From: Acinetobacter bohemicus ANC 3994
Lineage (GTDB): Bacteria; Pseudomonadota; Gammaproteobacteria; Pseudomonadales; Moraxellaceae
Assembly (NCBI RefSeq): GCF_000367925.1
Contig: NZ_KB849164.1
Coordinates: 970,349-1,034,348 of the forward strand
DNA length: 64,000 bases
Reading direction: 5' to 3'
In this document: piece after piece, positions 1 through 6,802 of the stretch
How the letters are laid out: the number at the start of each line of letters is the position of its first letter
Position numbering within the stretch: the first letter of the stretch is position 1
Notes under the pieces: generated by a model
Databases searched by the model: none
What the model was told of the DNA's origin: nothing
The model's input: the letters and a program-made list of their open reading frames with translations, nothing else
Program-made: the position numbers and the translations under genes

Positions 1-1
1 T

Positions 2-91
2 CATAAGATAGCAACAGGGTATGGAGTAATGTCGAATCAGGTGCAGGAAGCGGATAATATAGATCGGACGATGTTGCCTTTTAGTATTTAA
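2..91 (+). CDS. C-terminal end of an unknown protein (partial)
   Basis: An open frame enters from the left edge and ends with TAA at 89-91, giving 29 residues ending in RTMLPFSI. The composition looks like coding sequence, but an open run of this length arises by chance about a quarter of the time. No domain is recognisable. The next genes read the other way, so this would be the last gene of a rightward unit. Confidence 0.3.
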   Translation, partial: HKIATGYGVMSNQVQEADNIDRTMLPFSI

Positions 92-247
92 AAAATTTAT
101 ATGATTCTAATCAGAGGTATAAATTAATTCTATTAATATTCAGTTCATGATGGTAATAACCATCATGGAGCAGATATTCTTATTGGTGATAATATAGACA
201 CTTTAAGTGGGAGCCTATTACTTCCACTTTTACTAATTTTTTTAACT

Positions 248-364
248 TTAAGTATTTTGAACTGTTAGTGTTAAACCTAAAGCATTTACTACACGATTGA
301 TAGTGTCAAAACGAGGTGCTGAGTTCAATAAAGGGTTATGTATGTCTAGAATTTTGGTGGGTAT
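248..364 (-). pseudogene. Fragment of a HigA/XRE-type addiction-module antitoxin
   Basis: On the minus strand an open stretch with no start codon of its own encodes about 38 residues, including PRFDTINRVVNALGLTLTV, and stops at 248-250. This matches the end of the helix-turn-helix domain of addiction-module antidote proteins, where an N-P-x-F-D-T-[IV] segment is followed by ALGL.L.V. The N-terminal half is missing and an unrelated gene (346-711) occupies the place where it should be, in another frame. No toxin gene is visible. It is most likely what remains of a toxin-antitoxin pair. Recognition is by motif only. Confidence 0.5.
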
Positions 365-711
365 TCAGAATTAAATAGCTCATGTAATCCTATCTCAGCA
401 GGATCATTCAGTATGAATGAATTTTCTTGTGTTTTATAAGCTAATTCAAACTGTCCCTTTTCTTTGTCAATAATTCTAACACCATCCAATACTGCAAAAA
501 CACCAAATAAGACATCATGAGCTATTAACTCAATTATGATATTCACGTTCTTAGTATTTTCTTCTGATAAGCTGTTATACCATTCAGATAAATTTTTCAT
601 CTTAGGAGAAACGCTTCTACCAAGTGGGCTTTTTAACCTAGAAATAACACCCTTGATTCCGTCATCTCGAACGTAGAGCTTAAGCGCATCAACAAACTCA
701 GCGTTATCCAT
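346..711 (-). CDS. Hypothetical protein, 121 aa
   Basis: I do not recognise this protein. It is soluble and slightly acidic, with no signal peptide or membrane segment and a probable mostly helical fold. The start at 711 follows a good ribosome binding site (AAGGA, about 8 nt upstream). Its 3' end overlaps the antitoxin fragment 248-364 in a different frame. It lies just outside a dif-like XerC/XerD site (767-794), a common position for small accessory genes in Acinetobacter. A size of 121 aa and genomic isolation would suit an orphan immunity or antitoxin-like protein, but that is a guess. Confidence 0.6.
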   Translation of the reverse strand: MDNAEFVDALKLYVRDDGIKGVISRLKSPLGRSVSPKMKNLSEWYNSLSEENTKNVNIIIELIAHDVLFGVFAVLDGVRIIDKEKGQFELAYKTQENSFILNDPAEIGLHELFNSEYPPKF

Positions 712-766
712 TATTATTTCCTTATTTTGATAGATGCTATTACATCATTGTATTTACTTTTTCTAA

Positions 767-794
767 AATTAACATAATGCACCTTATATAAAAT
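767..794 (-). other. dif-like XerC/XerD recombination site (left, D/C orientation)
   Basis: Read on the minus strand this 28-bp site has XerC arm ATTTTATATAA, 6-bp spacer GGTGCA and XerD arm TTATGTTAATT. The XerD arm matches the pdif consensus I know; the XerC arm differs from ATTTCGTATAA at two central bases. Spacer length is correct. A second site lies at 28072-28099 in the opposite orientation. Confidence 0.55.
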
Positions 795-915
795 CATGAC
801 GAGGTTCAGCGCATTATCATGGTTTCTTTGCGATTATGCTTGTTTCACGCTTACTATTTTACGCAAGTAGAGCACCCTGAAGTGTTCCATTTAATTGTTA
901 TTAATGCAAAAGCTA

Positions 916-1968
916 TCAATCAAGATCAATACTTATATAGTCGAGATCAATTTTAAGATTTTCCTGAATGTAGCTTAAATAAGGAATTTCATTCTCTTCT
1001 AAAGGGTATTGTCCAACTACATACAGTTTAATTTTTTGATTGGTATCTAACCGATGTGCGTACTGAATAATTTGCCCTAAAGCTTGGCGTATACATGTCG
1101 CAGCATACGCATCAGATTTAACTTCATAAAGTGTAATACAGTCTTTTTGGTATAGTGTTAAATCTACATAATTTTTTTCACATTCAACATTATGTTCACC
1201 ATGTTCATCAATAAGTATTCTTCTTAATTTATTCTGTATTTTATTGTGAGTCTGTTTTGCAATGTATGAGGGGGTAGTTATTCTTTCTTGATCATTAGTA
1301 TTCTTTTCTTGTTGAGTTCCCTTACTCTTTTTAACTGCATTTTTTGGTGTAATTGGCTTTAATGAGCCATCAGTATTTTGTTTTTTTGGAATAAATTTGT
1401 CACAAAGTACATGCATAAAGTCATGTGGGTTTAACTCAATTGGTTTGTTTTTAATAAGAATTTTTTGAATTTCTGATATTGTCGTTTTTCTAGTAACAGC
1501 TAAACCATAATGAATTGCAATATTTTTTAAAAGCTCCATTTTAAAAATAGGGATCAATCGTTCGTTAGAGTAAAGATAAGCAACTTTCCATTTAAAAATA
1601 TTAGGTAAAGGAATTTGGTCAATTTTAGAAAATTCACCTATTGATGAAAATTTTATAGTATCCAAAATATGTTCTTTAACTTGTGAAAATGCTAAGTTTC
1701 TATCATTCCCATACTTTTTATCCCAAGTAAATAACTCATCATTAATATAACCTTTAAGTGGATCAGGCTTTCTTCTTTTATAAATACCAAACATTCTAGA
1801 GCCAAATGGACCACTAATTGTTCCAAGTTTGATAGTTCTGTTTTCTATCCACTGCGTAAAGGTAGTAGGATCTCCAGTTGAAACGTATTGTTCAAGGGAC
1901 ATCTTTTCAACTTTATCTAAAGGCCATTGTTCGAGAAAGTTGTTTAATACATTTTGATAGTTACTCAT
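916..1968 (-). CDS. Putative PD-(D/E)XK nuclease with McrB-type N-terminal region
   Basis: This 350-aa protein has two parts. The N-terminal ~90 residues (EQWPLDKVEKMSLEQYVS, then a W-x-E and a G-x-I-x-G segment ending FGIYKRR) resemble the N-terminal region found in some McrB-like restriction proteins. The C-terminal ~110 residues contain YVDLTL, then LYEVKS and AALGQ-like ALGQIIQYAH, the D...E-x-K and helix pattern of a PD-(D/E)XK nuclease. No ATPase or methylase partner is nearby, so if it restricts DNA it does so alone or with the neighbouring accessory genes. The start at 1968 has an AGAGA ribosome site. Residues ~200-235 form a charged low-complexity linker. The nuclease fold is fairly secure; a defence role is inference from family and location. 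Confidence 0.65.
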   Translation of the reverse strand: MSNYQNVLNNFLEQWPLDKVEKMSLEQYVSTGDPTTFTQWIENRTIKLGTISGPFGSRMFGIYKRRKPDPLKGYINDELFTWDKKYGNDRNLAFSQVKEHILDTIKFSSIGEFSKIDQIPLPNIFKWKVAYLYSNERLIPIFKMELLKNIAIHYGLAVTRKTTISEIQKILIKNKPIELNPHDFMHVLCDKFIPKKQNTDGSLKPITPKNAVKKSKGTQQEKNTNDQERITTPSYIAKQTHNKIQNKLRRILIDEHGEHNVECEKNYVDLTLYQKDCITLYEVKSDAYAATCIRQALGQIIQYAHRLDTNQKIKLYVVGQYPLEENEIPYLSYIQENLKIDLDYISIDLD

Positions 1969-2025
1969 GGAAATCTCTTTAAAGGTTGTCTTGATTGATT
2001 TTTTAATGTGTAAAAGTTTGTATTC

Positions 2026-2247
2026 CTACTTTTTCTTCTTCGGGCACTTCTTACCGTTTCCACCTGACAAGCAATCACATGCTTGACCATCGCCGTCGCG
2101 GTCTAGACTTTTCCAGCCTGTTTGTCCCGATTTTTTGCGTTGTTCATACCATTTCTGTGCTTGTTGTTGAGTAGAAAAGTCAGCGCATTTTTTGGCATAA
2201 ACTTGGATGGAAGTGAACCCCAAAACTAAAATGAGTAAAAATTTCAT
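2026..2247 (-). CDS. Small secreted excalibur-domain protein, 73 aa
   Basis: Residues 1-18 form a signal peptide (hydrophobic core, cleavage likely after VYA). The mature part carries the excalibur calcium-binding motif DRDGDGQACD at about residues 49-58, with cysteines at C21, C57, C59 and C68, and a lysine-rich tail (KKCPKKKK). Excalibur domains are EF-hand-like and usually sit beside extracellular nucleases or surface proteins; here the domain is alone. The ribosome site is weak. The protein probably acts in the periplasm or outside the cell. Its partner is unknown; the nuclease gene just downstream on the same strand (916-1968) is the only candidate in view. Confidence 0.75.
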   Translation of the reverse strand: MKFLLILVLGFTSIQVYAKKCADFSTQQQAQKWYEQRKKSGQTGWKSLDRDGDGQACDCLSGGNGKKCPKKKK

Positions 2248-2340
2248 AAATTATTTTAAAGTCAAAAAATTAGCTAAAGTCTAACAACTCCTAGCTTGTT
2301 TGCTCAATGAATCTCGTTAGAAAGTCGTATGAATAATCGT

Positions 2341-2404
2341 TTGGTTGACAAATTCTATTTTGAGTCCTAAAAGTTGGTTGACAAAATTTTAAAATAGTCC
2401 TAAA
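2341..2404 (+). repeat. Two tandem 31-bp repeats with a 33-bp period, probable promoter/operator
   Basis: Units at 2341-2371 and 2374-2404 share TTGGTTGACAAA at the left and AGTCCTAAA at the right (23 of 31 bases identical), with the middle diverged. Each carries a perfect -35 hexamer TTGACA. The 33-bp period is about three helical turns, as expected for cooperative binding on one DNA face. The next gene starts at 2435. Confidence 0.5.
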
Positions 2405-2434
2405 TCAAGCTTTTTATTTTATAAAAACATAGAA

Positions 2435-3079
2435 ATGGAAACTTTATTAAAAATTGGTGGGGTATTAGCTGTTCTCGTTGTGCCAATCATATTGTCATTT
2501 TTAAATAATAGATTAGCGCACTTAAAGCATACCCAAGAAAGCAAAGCAGAAGCCTTAAATTTGGCAGATGAGTTCGAAGCTAAAGAATTAGAAAAACGGT
2601 CAACTTTGTACAAAGATAGATTGGCCAAATCTCTTTTCAATAATGATGCGCTCACTTATAGCGAAGCTAAATTTTTCTCTAATTATGAAAATGCGGATTT
2701 ATGGGTAAGGGAGTATGTAAAGATTAGAGGAATGTTGAAGCGTGAAAGGGATGATGATGGGGCAGTAACAGAATTTAAGCACAAGTCGAATTGGATTAAA
2801 GTAACTTTTGCTCTGATTGGGTACGTGACTTTTGCATTTATTGGTTTAACTCCTTTTTATAAGTTTTATAAATATGTTGATTTAGTAATTAACTATTATG
2901 AGAAAGGAATGTTTTTAAGTATTTTCATAATTGTAGCTTTACATATTATTTGTTTGATTGCTGGATTTTTATGTCTGAAGTATGTTGAGAAATGTGCTGA
3001 TTGTGGCATCTTTCTACATGACTTTTATAAAGTTGCTTTTAAGGTGACGGGCACAGAAGAAAAAAAGAAATTGAAGTAG
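2435..3079 (+). CDS. Hypothetical membrane protein, 214 aa
   Basis: Family not recognised. An N-terminal hydrophobic segment (about residues 5-24) is followed by a charged, probably coiled-coil cytoplasmic stretch (25-125), then two further hydrophobic segments (about 128-150 and 165-185) and a tail with C-x-x-C (KCADC). The ribosome site before the ATG at 2435 is weak, and an unusual pair of TTGACA-containing repeats lies just upstream. It sits among accessory genes (a putative nuclease and a DUF2971 gene, both on the other strand). A membrane protein with a long soluble loop beside possible defence genes could be an effector, but the sequence does not show this. Confidence 0.7.
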   Translation: METLLKIGGVLAVLVVPIILSFLNNRLAHLKHTQESKAEALNLADEFEAKELEKRSTLYKDRLAKSLFNNDALTYSEAKFFSNYENADLWVREYVKIRGMLKRERDDDGAVTEFKHKSNWIKVTFALIGYVTFAFIGLTPFYKFYKYVDLVINYYEKGMFLSIFIIVALHIICLIAGFLCLKYVEKCADCGIFLHDFYKVAFKVTGTEEKKKLK

Positions 3080-3182
3080 ATGCTGCTGCGTAGATTATTA
3101 GCTAGAAACGGTTTTCTTGAAAATTTTTTATGAAAAATATTCAAGAAAACCTTAAATTATAATAAAACGTAAATTATACTTT

Positions 3183-4582
3183 CTATAACGTTATAATATC
3201 GTAGGTCTTAATTTTTTTATCGATTGTACAATAATATGCTTGTTTGATTATAAAGTCATCTTTTCTATCAAATTTTATTTGTAATTTTTCAACAACTTTT
3301 ACTATTTTAATAAGGTTTTCTTTATCGGTATTAATTCCTATAATTAAGCCTTTGAGCTGATTGTAATCGTATTGAAATGTTCGATCCTTCGCATCCGAAT
3401 AAAACTTCATGATATCACTTATTATAATTCTATATTCATTTTCATATTTCCAATGTTCAGATTTAATTAATAAATCATTAAATTGAGTAGAAGAATATTT
3501 AGTTGGGAATTCTTCATCATAACAGTTAAACAGAAGTTTACTTTCTTGATCGTAAAATTTAACCCATTGGTTTACTACTTCATCTTTCATAAGCATTCCA
3601 AAATTTTCAAAAGGGTTTATCTTTGTTCTTTTATTTTCATTATAATTAACTTCATTTAGTTTAAATTTTATAACTTCGCTCTTATTATTTTTTAAAGTTA
3701 AGTAGTTGACATTGTTTTCTTCTATCATTTCATATATGAAGCATATAGATGTGTGGTTTTCAGCATAATGTGACCATACAATAGGATTATCCATTTCTTT
3801 CATAAAACAAGTCACATACCAATTATCAAACATAGATTCATTTAATATTTTTAGGTATAAGTTGATGGTCTTAAAATATACTTCTGTTCCTATTGATGAC
3901 TCTTTTATTGAAAAATATCTTTCATCCTTTTTTAAGAAAGTATGTTCGTTAGATTTGATAATATTTTTAATATCGAAGAGTGTTTTGTCATCAAAAATTT
4001 TTGAATTATTATCGAAAATAAAATTATGAATATTGAGGAGAATTACCCCTAGAATAATTTCAATTTTAAAATTTGGTATTTCATTTTCTACCAAATAATT
4101 AATTAATGTGTTGAAGTTTTTGTTTTTAAGTAAAGGTTCAAATGCTTTGGTAAAAAAATCAATTTGCTTAATAAATTCTAAAGAATTATAGTCTTCTTCA
4201 GTAATAGTATTTATTTCAGAATCTAAGTAAAATTTTCCTGTCTTTGTGCATCTAGGAATATTAAATTCTCTAAACTTCATTGTGTATTTATATTTTATTT
4301 TATCTATATCTAATTTTTCTATATCGATTTTTGTATCTAGCTCTGTAAGAATATCTGTATATAGAAACATAAAGTTTCGTATAAAGTTAATCCAAACAAT
4401 TTTGTCTCCCTTCCAAATAAGATTTCTATAACCCTCCATTGGATCATTGAGTTGTTGTACAGTCGGGAAAAAAATACATTGCTCTTCAAGCTCTCCTAAT
4501 CTTGTAATTTTTTTTCGGCATTGTTGGTATCATCGTATTGGTTAAATAAATTTCTTAAAGATCTGAAACGGTAAAATTCCAT
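3183..4582 (-). pseudogene. DUF2971 family protein, interrupted by a frameshift at an A8 tract
   Basis: The long frame (3183-4439) carries the DUF2971 hallmarks: DNPIVWSHYAENH near the middle and a later EHWKYENEYRI block. The family's N-terminus, however, lies upstream in another frame: an ATG at 4582 starts MEFYRFRSLRNLF, which runs into TAG at 4496-4498. Eight consecutive A on the coding strand (T at 4508-4515) lie between. Adding one A, or a -1 slip there, joins the two parts and yields LEEQCIFFPTVQQLNDPMEG, the usual family sequence, for a protein of about 467 aa. Either the gene is broken, it is switched by tract length, it is read by ribosomal slippage, or the base call is wrong. DUF2971 proteins are common in accessory islands; their biochemical role is not established. 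Confidence 0.7.
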
Positions 4583-4646
4583 ATGTACTATACCTTTGTT
4601 ACTTGGAAATATTTGTTCTATAAATTTGTGTAGTTATTACAAGAGC

Positions 4647-4913
4647 TTACTTAGCTTTGTTTTCATCACTTTTTTTTAACAGTTCTTCAATCATTTGAAA
4701 GTATTTTTTATTATTTTCAATACTCTGTTTTAACAATTCTCTTAGATCATTTACTTCGTGTTCAGTAGTAATAGGCTTTTGAAAACTCTGCTCTAGTCTC
4801 GCCACAATATCCGCATTCATAGAGCGGTTTAGCTCTTTAGCAGATTCTGCAATTTTATCTTTTAGTTCTGGCGGTAAGCGTAAATTGTATGCAACACCTA
4901 AATGTTTACCCAT
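4647..4913 (-). CDS. Arc-type ribbon-helix-helix repressor, 88 aa
   Basis: The N-terminal ~45 residues (VAYNLRLPPELKDKIAESAK, then NRSMNADIVARLE) are a canonical Arc/Mnt ribbon-helix-helix DNA-binding domain: a short beta strand with alternating residues and two helices with the S-M-N-x-[DE]-I turn. The C-terminal half (RELLKQSIENNKKYFQMIEELL) looks like a coiled coil for oligomerisation. The start at 4913 has an AGGA ribosome site. It is divergent from the antirepressor gene at 5062, with operator-like GTGGACAT repeats between them, so it probably represses that gene and itself, as Mnt and Arc do for ant in phage P22. Confidence 0.85.
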   Translation of the reverse strand: MGKHLGVAYNLRLPPELKDKIAESAKELNRSMNADIVARLEQSFQKPITTEHEVNDLRELLKQSIENNKKYFQMIEELLKKSDENKAK

Positions 4914-4935
4914 GACTTCATCCTGAAAAATTCTG

Positions 4936-4986
4936 TTGACATGGTATCAAGTGGACATATATATTTGCAATATGTCCAGTGGACAT
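4936..4986 (+). promoter_or_regulatory. Promoter and operators between repressor and antirepressor
   Basis: A strong + promoter is visible: -35 TTGACA (4936-4941) and -10 TATATT (4960-4965), spacer 18. AGTGGACAT occupies the spacer end (4950-4958) and a palindrome ATGTCC-AGT-GGACAT lies at 4972-4986. The half-site GGACAT thus occurs three times in both orientations within 37 bp, fitting cooperative binding by a ribbon-helix-helix repressor that would cover the promoter of the antirepressor gene. Confidence 0.6.
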
Positions 4987-4993
4987 TATTTTT

Positions 4994-5032
4994 AATAAAA
5001 AAAGCCCCTACAACTTGGCGGAAGGAGGGGCT
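4994..5032 (-). terminator. Rho-independent terminator on the minus strand, in the antirepressor leader
   Basis: AGCCCCT (5003-5009) pairs with AGGGGCT (5026-5032); on the minus strand the stem is followed by a run of seven or more U. It would stop antisense transcription before the repressor promoter, and as a hairpin it also lies in the 5' leader of the antirepressor mRNA. Confidence 0.55.
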
Positions 5033-5061
5033 CATATCCATTCTCGGCAAGGAGATTAGAC

Positions 5062-5865
5062 ATGAGTAGTCTAACATTTAATGCAATACAATTTCATCCA
5101 ATAGAAACTAATGATCAACAAATTTGGATTACATCAACAGAATTATCCCGAGCTTTAGGTTATTCACGTGCTGATGCAGTAACTAAAATTTATGATCGTA
5201 ATAGTGATGAATTTGCTCAAGACATGACAAAAATTATAGATAATCCTCAGAACCCCAATTTGGTGTTACGAGTGTTTAATTTACGCGGTTGCCATCTCAT
5301 TACATTCTTTGCCCGCACACCAGTCGCCAAAGAATTCCGCAAATGGGTACTCGACGTTTTGGACAAAGAAGTATTGAAACAGCAAATCGATACACGTATT
5401 AAAATCAGCGCACATCAACAAGCCGAACTTAAAGAAATCGTTGATCGCCGTTGCGAAGGTAGTGTGAAAAGAAGAACTGAACTTTGGAGCAGACACAACC
5501 AACACTTCCGTATTCCTCGTTATAGTGAATTACTCGCTATCCATTTTAGTGATGCAGTGACATTTTTAGAAACAATGAAACTTAGAACTGTACAACAAGA
5601 AGTCAATATTCGAGATTTAGCTTTGCATATGCTTTGGCTAAACCACTGGTGGGATGAGTTTGGAGACTCGATTCGTAAGCTTAGCCCGAAGATGGGACAT
5701 GGCATTCATGATCATTTTAAATTTGGTGCACATGAAGCAAGATTATTTTTAGGAAAGGCGACGTATATGCCTATTTTTGAACTTGCTCAGTCGCATGACT
5801 GGCATAGGGGCGGAATGGATTATAAAACCTTGAAAGAAGTAGCTAGGTTGCAAGTAACAAACTAG
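5062..5865 (+). CDS. Phage antirepressor with BRO-N domain
   Basis: Residues ~1-105 form a BRO-N domain: IWITSTELSRALGYSRAD, then LRVFNLRGCHLITFFART and AKEFRKWVLDVLDKE. The C-terminal part (about 115-267, with KEIVDRRCEG and a tryptophan-rich MLWLNHWWDEFGDS) resembles the variable C-terminal domains, ORF6C-like, joined to BRO-N in phage antirepressors. Such proteins inactivate the phage repressor on induction. The start at 5062 has a good ribosome site (AAGGAG). A ribbon-helix-helix repressor gene lies divergently upstream with operators between, the same layout as the immI region of P22. Function is well supported by family and context; its target repressor is not in view. Confidence 0.85.
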   Translation: MSSLTFNAIQFHPIETNDQQIWITSTELSRALGYSRADAVTKIYDRNSDEFAQDMTKIIDNPQNPNLVLRVFNLRGCHLITFFARTPVAKEFRKWVLDVLDKEVLKQQIDTRIKISAHQQAELKEIVDRRCEGSVKRRTELWSRHNQHFRIPRYSELLAIHFSDAVTFLETMKLRTVQQEVNIRDLALHMLWLNHWWDEFGDSIRKLSPKMGHGIHDHFKFGAHEARLFLGKATYMPIFELAQSHDWHRGGMDYKTLKEVARLQVTN

Positions 5866-5974
5866 CGTTAAGAAGGTGATCAACACAATATCTAGAATAA
5901 TTAATTTGTTGTAGTGTTTGTTGGTCACTTATTTTATTTGATGCTATTAAATTAAATAATTTTTAGGGGACAAC

Positions 5975-6625
5975 GTGGAAATTAATGAAGATATATTAAA
6001 GGGGCTGCTTTACGCCTCACATCATTTGGAAGGTCAGCTCATTTTTCCAATAACAAATACACCAATATATGAAAATACACCAAGATATACAGCTGTTGAT
6101 GCATTAGCATTGATTTCAATTGAGCATTCTGCAAGTTTAAGATTTCTAATTGCTCATGCAAAATGCAATACATCTGCATTTGCACTTTTCAGACTACAAT
6201 ACGAAGCGTTAGTAAAATCTCTATGGGCTTTTTATGTAGCTTCTGATGAACAATTAGATCTAATTGTAGGTGAGTTAAGCGAAGAAAGAGCAGAAAGAAA
6301 TAATAAAGAACTGCCACCAATATCTAAGATGTTGCAACAATTGGAAGCAAAAAATACACCGGCACATTCTGCTGTACAACAATTAATTGAATTTAAAGAT
6401 ATTTCATGGAAAGCCTTAAATTCATATGTTCATTCAGGTTTACATGCAGTTAAAAGAAGTATGCATGGATATCCACCTGAGCTTATTTTTCCGATTATCA
6501 GACAATCAAATAACTTAATGTGCCTTGCTGCTTATACACTTGCAGTAATTACAGGTAATAAGCTGGTTATTGATGGTGTAAGTACCACAAGAAAAAAATT
6601 TAAGGATTGTTTACAGTTGGACTAA
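5975..6625 (+). CDS. Hypothetical all-helical protein (DUF6988/HEPN-like?), 216 aa
   Basis: The protein is predicted to be all helical, with no membrane segment. RLQYEALVKSLWAFYVAS near residues 74-91 and LNSYVHSGLHAV near 150-161 resemble a family of accessory proteins (I think DUF6988) distantly like HEPN/AbiV-type proteins, but no R-x4-6-H catalytic motif is clear. The start is GTG at 5975 with AGGGGA just upstream. It lies downstream of the antirepressor, in the same direction. Its stop overlaps, tail to tail, the end of the broken xseB gene. The family call is tentative and no function is claimed. Confidence 0.6.
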   Translation: MEINEDILKGLLYASHHLEGQLIFPITNTPIYENTPRYTAVDALALISIEHSASLRFLIAHAKCNTSAFALFRLQYEALVKSLWAFYVASDEQLDLIVGELSEERAERNNKELPPISKMLQQLEAKNTPAHSAVQQLIEFKDISWKALNSYVHSGLHAVKRSMHGYPPELIFPIIRQSNNLMCLAAYTLAVITGNKLVIDGVSTTRKKFKDCLQLD

Positions 6626-6802
6626 TCCTTAAAAGTCTCATTCAAAGCCTGTTGCACTGCATCTACACGCGACTTACGACATAGACTCTTCAACAATCTT
6701 CATTAAATTATCAATGTCAGGTTCTTCTTGTGACTCAAGCAAGTCAGCATTCTTCTTAAGAACTTCATAACCTTCTTTAAATGTTAATTCTTTTTTAGTC
6801 AT
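6622..6802 (-). pseudogene. xseB: Exonuclease VII small subunit, truncated by a frameshift/deletion
   Basis: The ATG at 6802 overlaps the xseA stop by 8 nt, the translational coupling usual for this pair. The first frame encodes 42 residues (TFKEGYEVLKKNADLLE, then DIDNLMKIVEESM), typical of XseB helix 1 and the loop, and stops at 6674-6676. The expected second helix continues at once in another frame (CRKSRVDAVQQALNETF) to a stop at 6622-6624. A small deletion, not a multiple of three, near 6676-6682 would explain this. ExoVII needs several XseB subunits per XseA, so the enzyme encoded here is probably inactive or uses a chromosomal XseB. Confidence 0.7.
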
